A DNA stretch of 39,325 nt, from NCBI GenBank assembly GCA_021464525.1, contig JADRCO010000280.1, forward strand, positions 1 through 39,325. Reading direction: 5' to 3'. The stretch is from Rhizophagus sp. LPA8_4_AMF (lineage: Eukaryota > Glomeromycota > Glomeromycetes > Glomerales > Glomeraceae). A program made the position numbers and the translations under genes. A model generated the notes under the pieces. That model was not told where the DNA came from, made no database searches, and saw nothing but the letters and a program-made list of their open reading frames with translations. Every line of letters begins with the position of its first letter. The first letter of the stretch is position 1. Of this stretch, positions 31,929-39,325 are shown piece after piece.

Positions 31929-33000
31929 ACTAAGTTTCACGTAAAAAATTGCTTGTTAATAAATATTTTCATTTTATCATTGTTATAATTCTAAGAAATA
32001 TTTGACTGCATTTTTACATTTTATTTGTTGTTTTGTGTTTTTCGGTTCGACTTTTGAGATTATCAAAAATTTTTTTACGATAACTTTTATAATGGCGTTA
32101 AACGCGCTTGATCATATGAGAAATTACTAAATGAAGATCCGCAGTACGATATCGCGTGATTTATATTCCTGAATCCTGACCGAAACTTTTAAATGGTAAT
32201 GAGAAGTTTGCTATTGAACCTATTGAACCAATTATTGTTAATAAAAAATTTTTTGAGCAGTAACTTTCTTAGGAACAGAACCCGAGAATTAAAAATTGGC
32301 CATTTCGTATGCTCCGCAGTATGTTGGGCCGCAGCAGCCTATTGAAAATATTCCTTCTCCATTTGGTCCTACTAATATTAATCCGAAATCCTTAGTTTTG
32401 ATATTCCTGTATCGAAGTGAGTGTTTATAAAAAACATAAAATGAATGCTCTTATTAATTTTGTACAGATTTATAATTGGTGAGAACGACTTGGGAATAAT
32501 TTGCAAACGAAAAATTATCTGACCGAGACTTTTTTAATATGATTTTAAGATTTCAGAGATTATGGAATTAATATTGGAACAACTGCAATACTTGTAGACT
32601 TCGCTAAGAAACTTTGTAAACAAAAATTAAAATTGTAAAACATTGATGGCAATTACTACTGTATAGTCTTGAATATCTCGCAAATATTAACTCTTTTATT
32701 CTCTTTATTATAATTTTTATGTAACCCATCCATACAATATATGACGAGAGATGTTTCTAACCACATTTATCTTTTATGGAAAGTTGCACCAAGCAGCAGG
32801 TTTTGCTCGCGAACTTGTTAAAGATACTATTTAACCTTTGTGTATATTTATTATAGCGTTTTCAGTATGAGTAGATACCACCGAGCTTGCTTTGATAGAG
32901 GATTTAGGAATTGCAAAAAAGCATGAAAGTTATTATTAGTTTGTTAAAGGAAAGCTGAAAGTGTAGAGATTGAGGAATACTTCAAAAAAGCTCCATTTTA
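31929..33000 (+). pseudogene. Scattered coding relics right of TDP1
   Basis: Protein-like pieces on the plus strand are separated by stops and AT-rich DNA: YAPQYVGPQQPIENIPSPFG (about 32308-32370), YGINIGTTAILVDFAKKLC (about 32559-32620), FYGKLHQAAGFARELVKDTI (about 32776-32835) and ALIEDLGIAKKHESYY (about 32890-32938). They may be exons of one decayed gene. I do not recognise the family. The first 200 bases also hold the TDP1 upstream region, with AACGCGC-like words near 32100. Confidence 0.35.
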
Positions 33001-33519
33001 CGGAAAGAAATTTCTTCATTTAAACTCGCTACTCTATCAATTTCATAATTATTAAACAAAATAAATATATATACCCAATACAACGTTGCAACGCATGTTG
33101 CAACTAATATTTTAATTTATAATGAGTGTCTATATCAGTATCTTTCCTGAAATTAAATTTGCATTTATGTTAATACTAAAAAGTAGGCACATTTAAATCA
33201 TTTATAGCTCCCATCGGATGAAATACAGATGAAAGTTCAAAGCATAAAAATTCAATTACCAAAAGTAATAATGAGACTTGTAAGAAAACATTGAAATGAA
33301 ATCTATAGTGTTATTGAACTTTGTTTTATTAAACCTATATCCCGCACAAAAATCAATTCTTAAATTTTTTTTAAGACGTTTAAAATATAAAAATTAAGTA
33401 AACACAAAAATTACTATTTAGTGTATATCGGATATATATTACAATATACCCTTCCTTATTTCCTTATAAAATATTTATTTTTAAACATTACTCGCTATAC
33501 CAGATAATTTTAACATTCC
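33001..33519. other. AT-rich spacer
   Basis: I see no gene, RNA or clear repeat here. Confidence 0.35.
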
Positions 33520-33640
33520 GGTGTATCAAGAATAAGATTCAAAAAGGAAAGCTCCTATATTTACAACATACACAAGCTTATAATATTGCTCTTGGTTTTG
33601 ACTGGAATGGACAAGTATTCAGTTTCATGGCCTTATATTA
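33520..33640 (+). repeat. Third, inverted copy of the 35-kb repeat core
   Basis: This reads GATTCAAAAAGGAAAGCT and later AGCTTATAATATTGCTCTTG on the plus strand, matching the reverse strand of both copies near 35050-35150 and 35965-36050. In frame it reads QAYNIALGFDWNGQVF before stopping, so the repeat core is probably an old coding exon. Confidence 0.5.
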
Positions 33641-34733
33641 TTACGATTAAAAAGATGATTTTTCTCTCAGCAACCACAACTTAAACCGGATCGAATCCTT
33701 TTAAATCCTTAATCCTCCAAAAATGAGATTTGTTTATGAATGTAATATACAGTATGTATATAATTCACAAGAAACCTAACACAACAATTTCTAAACACCA
33801 GTAATTACTTCTCGGACTAAATTATCTGGCATATGTGCGAACAGCTCCCGCAGCTTTAATTTGATTTCCAGCCAGAAGTGAAACTTTAATTCGAAAGAAA
33901 TTAGCGTAGCGAGTGTAGTATCAGCTACGGGCTATCTTTTATTTGTACATTTTAGTTTTTTGAGCGGACCGTCACCGATTTTAATACCGGAGAGTCTATA
34001 ATTTAATAACGGATAAGGAAAAAAAAAAATTAATTAATTTAACTATATAAACAATATTTTCTTCGATCTGCATGTAATTTTAGTCCTATTATACTTACAA
34101 TACACGTCTCAGAGATCGATATGATGGTTAAGTTACTGGATATATATGGTTTCGGGACTAGCACTCGTATGTTTTGCCTATATTTATAACGCAATACGTA
34201 CGTAACGAACTATAGTTAAATTACTTGGATCTTTTGACATAAAACGGGAAAAGGGGGAAAATATGGAATAAAAAATATTAAATTCAAATGCCTATTTAAA
34301 TTTTTTCGCATGTTTCAATCAAAAAACGCAATCGTCCCTTGGCAAAAATGTCATAAATTTTTTCTTAAAAAAAGAGTATTTGTATAAATGAGATAGTAAA
34401 TTAAATATGTGCTGATAATTTACTATAAACAATTATTTTGAATTTCTTTTTCGACTTCATGTTCATTGAAATTTGGTCAAAATCAATTGAAGAATTAAAT
34501 ATGATGATAAGCGTCGTCACTTTTGAAGTGTCTGCAGGACCCAAGACTTTGGAAAAGAGGAGACGTCGAAATATAATCGATTTGAAAATTAATACGAGTT
34601 CAGTATAGTTTAGGTTGTCTAGAAAAACTTCTGTAGCTTGTCCTAGAATTACGAAAGGATAGCTGTAGCATTGAAGCAAACTATAATTTTCTTCCAAAAA
34701 TTGTCAATTTGATTATTGAAAAGACCGTCTCAA
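33641..34733. other. AT-rich region with one doubtful frame
   Basis: A minus-strand open frame at 34401-34697 (containing LGQATEVFLDNLNYTELVL) has no recognised domain, start context or splice signals. It may be a relic or chance. Nothing else is identified. Confidence 0.3.
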
Positions 34734-35490
34734 TAATCGTACGTACACGTTATAAAAATATTTACCGTTAAACGATAAGTCTTCATCGATGAGATGGATT
34801 ATCATAACCGATTTTTATTAGTATCTTCATTTTCATCGATAGTAACTAAATTCATCGCGCTAAGATTAAAATTTGTAAAAAATTATTATTCATCCAAACT
34901 TGAGTGTTGTAATTGTTAAGAAATTATAGAATTTACCAGTGATGTTGTTGCTGACCCAAAGAAGGTTTACTAAGGATGTTTCATCTTTATAGATTCTTAA
35001 TTTATCCAAGGCTTTTTTAATTATGGGACAGAACGCATGACATACCAACTAAAGTCAAGAGCAATATTATAAGCTTATATATGTTGTGAATATTGTTCAA
35101 GGAAACCGGCTTCAGAATCAGATAGCTTTCCTTTTTGAATCAATATATTCTCGTAAAATATCTTTTGTTATAAGAAAATAATTTTATTGATTCACCAGAA
35201 TGCAAGCTTTTTATGTCATAAAACTTGTTTAAAGCTCGTATTTATACATTCTTACCGACCAGCGATAATGATTTAGGAGACAAATTTTCAACATCGTCTT
35301 CATCTGAGGATTTTGATGATTGTTGCGAAGTAGATGAAACGGATTTATGTTCACGAATTTGAAGGTTATTAGAAAAAAGAATTGGAAAAGAATGAATGAA
35401 AAGAATTTCTTTAAGATTTCATATAAGTTGACCGATTTTTTTAATACAGTAAAAATTTGTTTACACAATGGATAGTACATCATGAAATCT
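34734..35490 (-). repeat. Tandem duplication, left copy (decayed coding unit)
   Basis: Aligned by eye with 35690-36330 at an offset of about 910-922 bases. Shared landmarks are TTCATCGCGCTAA (34851 and 35773), AAAGTCAAGAGCAATATTAT (35051 and 35961), TTCCTTTTTGAATCAA, and GACAAATTTTCAACGTCGTC-like text. On the minus strand this copy keeps coding-like pieces: SSTSQQSSKSSDEDDVENLS, then IQKGKLSDSEAGFLEQYSQH, then AYNIALDFSWY. Stops interrupt it. Family unknown. Confidence 0.6.
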
Positions 35491-35689
35491 TTAGGTAGAT
35501 CGGTCTATGTAATTCCACATGGATTAGTTCAGAAATATGTGTTTCGTCACAGGGTATTTGGAAAATATTGGAACTATCCAGGATTTCCATGTGGATTTTA
35601 CGTGGAAAGATGTAGAAAAGATTTTTTTTGTATAAGTACATATTCGCGTATTAAAATTGTATTAAAAAAAAAAAGAATAACTGTAACCA

Positions 35690-36330
35690 AAATATTTACC
35701 GTTAATTCGTTGATGAGATTATAAAAGGGTTTATTAGTATTCTCATTTTCATTTTTATCGATGATAATTAAATTCATCGCGCTAATATCATTAGAAATTG
35801 TAATAAACTATTTTCCAAAGAACTTTGAAAATGGTTGTTTGTTGTAATTTACTAAAGTAGGTTGTTATTTAGAAGCCACTAAAATGTTTCCAGCTCTTAG
35901 AGAAGTCTCATCCTCATAAATTCATCCAAGGGTTTTTTAACCATGACCATCCCAACTAGTAAAGTCAAGAGCAATATTATAAACTTATATATTATGAATA
36001 TTGATCAAGGCCGGCTTCAAAAAGGGTTCCTTTTTGAATCAAATATATTGTAAAATAACTTTTGTTATTTAATTGATTCGTCAGAATGAAGACTCTTTAT
36101 GATATTTATAAAATTTATCATACCCTACTCTTAAAGTTCGTGTGTTTATATAAATCTTTTCTTATCGACCATTGATAATGGTTGTCACTTTTAAAGACAA
36201 ATTTTCAACGTCGTCTTCACTTAAATGATAGATTTTGATGATATTGCGAAGTAGTTATGTTCCTGACTTAGAAAAAAGACCGGGAAAGATCATGCATTTT
36301 TATATTATAATTTGATGGATTATGATTTCT
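35690..36330 (-). repeat. Tandem duplication, right copy (more decayed)
   Basis: This is the second member of the pair. It shares the landmarks of the left copy but with more small indels and substitutions, and its frames are broken throughout (the Ser/Asp/Glu-rich exon is shifted near 36220). It follows the left copy in the same orientation, indicating a head-to-tail duplication followed by independent decay. Confidence 0.55.
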
Positions 36331-38280
36331 CAAATTGTTTTTTTTAACACAGTACATACAATATACTGTATGCAGTGATTGCAGTAATGTTTATGCAACC
36401 ATTTTAAATAGTAAAAACAAAAAAAGTATAAATATATATTCACGTATTTTAAATTATATAAAATAAATGTATGAAGAACATAAAAAAAAAAAATTTCAAT
36501 GTAAATATAAAAGGTTATTTGTTTGTTTTATAAACTGTAGCAATCGTAATTTCCGAATTTAAAATAAAATAATAAAATATTATGTATGTAATGTGAGATT
36601 AAATGTTCAAGAGTCATTAAAGAAGAATCTTGGTCCCAATCCTTTTTGTAAAAAAATATTATCATTAACCTTATTTTCCCCAGTAAAAAAGAAAAATCAG
36701 ATTAAAATATATTTTGTGCCACCATATGTTTTAATATGACCATCTTTAGCAATATTATAAGTATATTAGATGCCAAAAGAATAATTTATTGGTTCTCCTG
36801 GATATGAGCGATATGAGCTCTATAGCACGCATTTATAGAATTTCGAAGCTTTCGTGTTAATTTCTTGGAGATCTTTAAACACGATTCATATTTGATTTTC
36901 GAAAACTCAAATTATCATCGTCCGAGAAAGGATTTTAATAATAGAATGAGGTAGATACATGACCAGGAATTGGTTGGTTGCATATAAAAAGATGATGATT
37001 ATCACAATTAAGAAAGATACATCATCCGAGGAATGACTTTCTTGATATTATGAAGGGAGATGAAGTGGATTAATACTGGGAAAAAATGGAAAAGAAAGAA
37101 ATTTCATAAAATTAATCATAATAAAATTTGAGTGAACGGATATGTTTAAGTGCTTTCATTTTTATATGAAAATCGGTTGATCAAAAAAGAATAATAAATT
37201 ATTCTATTTATATATTTCTATGATTAAATATTTATGTAATCTATTTTGGTCAACCATTTTATGTTGAATGGTTCTATTGAACCTGTAGGAATTATCTTCG
37301 CGACTCGATCGCTATTGTAATTCATTATTAATAATCCCGTTGTAATAAAAAATATAAGCAAATTCGCCATCAAATTAACATATCTAAAATAATCATAGTA
37401 CGTATTTTATTAATGAATAAAAAATCAGGGTGTGCATATTTTAGTATATCTTTTCGGCTACGGCGAAAATTCTACTAGCTAGAACCAATAAATGACTAAT
37501 ATTATATGTTTAATTAATTCATAGGATAATAATACTCTTGATTAAACTGATTCATTGATTAAATACCAATAATTATAAGCCAAGAAATAATCTGAAAATG
37601 ATGAAAATGATGGATGATATCTATTATTATTTAATATATGTAATTATTTTGGTATTAACTTTATTTTGCCATGAAACCATTTTATTTGTCACTCGATATG
37701 CATTTCATTTCACTGATTCGCATAGTCGGGAAATTTTTTACGAGTATTTTTATGTTATAATAGAAAGCCAGAAGAAATATTGGCAGAAAATATATAATAA
37801 AAAATTTCACTATATATATATTGGTTAGAATATACGCTCGGCCTAGCTTTTTTTTACCTACGCTTCAAGTTAATTAGTTCGTAATCATGACGAGATATAT
37901 TTGACATATCATACATAATGTACATGTCAAAATTTCGCTATTATAAAGATTTTTTGAAATAGAATAATTTTTTAGTTATCAGTTGTGTTTAAATTAAATT
38001 CATATTTACAGACTTACCACTGTTACGGCAAATACGGCAAATATGGCAACAAACGGTAATACGGAAATTACGGCCGGAGCTTAACCACATAATCTTAAAT
38101 CATATCGCCGTAAATCCGCGTTACATTTGTAGTTTTTTTGGCAATTACAATGTCAAAGCCTTAACAGGCGCTAAAGAAAAGAATATTTTAATTAAAGCGT
38201 TATCTAGAATTTGTACAAGTTTAATATGTGCGAAAACACATTAACAGTTAAATTGAATGTACATTATATTAAAACGGATA
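36331..38280. other. AT-rich gene-free region
   Basis: No gene is recognised. The open frame at 37598-37828 is rich in Tyr/Ile/Phe and looks like chance. At about 38030-38075 short TACGGCAAA/TACGGAAATTACGG words after CACTGTTACGGC resemble the end of a degraded hAT-type element, but no partner end or target duplication was found. Confidence 0.35.
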
Positions 38281-38364
38281 ATTTTTTTTTATCCGAATTA
38301 ATTTATTTTTTTATCCGAATTGATTTTATTTTTATCCGAATTAATTTATTTTTTATCCGAATTA
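38281..38364. repeat. Four-copy 21-22-bp minisatellite
   Basis: The word ATCCGAATT recurs at 38291, 38313, 38334 and 38355, each followed by AATTTATTTTT-like sequence. The open frame across it simply translates the repeat and is not a gene. Confidence 0.75.
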
Positions 38365-39325
38365 AAACAGTATCGAATTTTCAAAATTATTTTGCATTTA
38401 CTAAAATGTAAAAATAAATATAAAAATATGATAAAGACTTGAAAAAGACAAAAAATTTATATAAATTGTTACAATAAAAAAATTTACGTAAATAAAATAT
38501 ATATGTTACAGTATATAATATATAATTATTAACGAATTTATATATACCTTATATAATAATTATTTATTAATAATAATAATAATTTCTTTATGAAGATTAA
38601 TTTTAAAATACATCTAATTATTAAAATGTATAAAATATTATATATATATGGAACATAATTTAAAATATACATCATAAAAGAATATTTAATTTTAATCAGT
38701 ATTTAAAAAAAATAAATAAATAAATAAAAAATTAAAAATATAGTATCGCAATGTTCAGATGTTATAGATGTTATATCAATATTAATATTATATTATTAAT
38801 CATAAACCAATGATTTTTTTATTTTATTTTTTTTGTTTCTTATTATTAATCAATATTTAGTATGAAATAAATAAAAAAAAACAACCACCAATTAAAAATT
38901 TATATGATTTTCAAAGTATTCGGGGTGTTTTTATTAATTAGTTTCAATAAATATCCACAAATAGCTTAAAGCGGCGCCTTTTTTTCAAATCATCCAAAAA
39001 GAAATTTTTTTTTGAAACATTTCAAGTTCATCAAATAAATCCAATTTTTTATTCATTCATAAAAAATTTCTTTGAAACACAAATAAAGAAAATCGGAACC
39101 AAGGTTCTTTATAAAATTCTTTATTTCTTTGTCAAAAAATATCCAAAAGAAACGGGATAAAAAAAAGAAAAAAAATACTATTTTAGTAATAGTAAAGCTC
39201 ATGTTATTCATATTATATAAAAAACCTTTGATCAACATTATGATCAGTATGTTTGATACCAGAATATCCGGGAAAGAGAATTACTTTTTCATTAATTGTG
39301 TATAACCAACAAAGTTATTTACGGA
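38365..39325. other. AT-rich right edge
   Basis: Homopolymer and TA-rich DNA, including AAATAAATAAATAAATA near 38709-38728. No gene is seen. The minus-strand frame at 39053-39238 is Phe/Lys-rich chance text. Confidence 0.35.

Noticed and set aside
38211-38411. Open frame across the minisatellite
   Set aside because: It is the translation of a four-copy 21-22-bp repeat, with no other support.
1-39325. CRISPR arrays, bacterial operons or phage genes
   Set aside because: Introns, eukaryotic families and the absence of regularly spaced identical repeats argue against any prokaryotic system.

Overview
This window reads as nuclear DNA of a fungus, most likely an arbuscular mycorrhizal fungus of the Rhizophagus type. 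The DNA is very AT-rich. Genes carry many short GT-AG introns. Conserved opisthokont genes (EAF6, arrestin, ISC1-type sphingolipase, Nup43, asparaginase-ankyrin, cyclin L, TDP1) lie beside decayed members of families expanded in Rhizophagus: a Crinkler (CRN) N-terminal domain, a nuclease-like/kinase protein, a TKL-type kinase and a SAM-domain protein. The species is inferred from family content and cannot be proven here.

Layout. 1-2.4 kb: a minus-strand gene made of tandem very short exons, interrupted by an 858-bp hAT-like foldback element. 3.1-8.5 kb: relics on the minus strand, namely an unrecognised fragment, a nuclease-like/kinase pseudogene, a Crinkler pseudogene with a MITE at a splice junction, and a kinase fragment. 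8.5-14.1 kb: AT-rich DNA with a decayed plus-strand SAM-domain gene at its right end. 14.5-32 kb: a gene-dense conserved block: EAF6 (-), arrestin-like (-), ISC1-type phospholipase C (+), Nup43 (+), asparaginase-ankyrin (+), cyclin L (+), TDP1 (-). 32-39.3 kb: coding relics, a diverged tandem duplication and simple repeats, with no intact gene recognised.

The seven conserved genes were resolved exon by exon. In each, every splice phase closes and conserved motifs cross the junctions, so these models are firm. They do not form one pathway; they are neighbours with housekeeping roles in chromatin, trafficking, sphingolipid turnover, the nuclear pore, amino-acid metabolism, splicing/transcription and DNA repair.

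The most striking observations are an apparent U12-type AT-AC intron in cyclin L, a perfect 20-bp palindrome of two Gcn4/AP-1 sites upstream of the asparaginase gene, a MITE whose target-site duplication copies a 5' splice site in the Crinkler relic, the tandem micro-exon gene at the left edge, and the second catalytic motif of TDP1 carried by a 43-nt exon.
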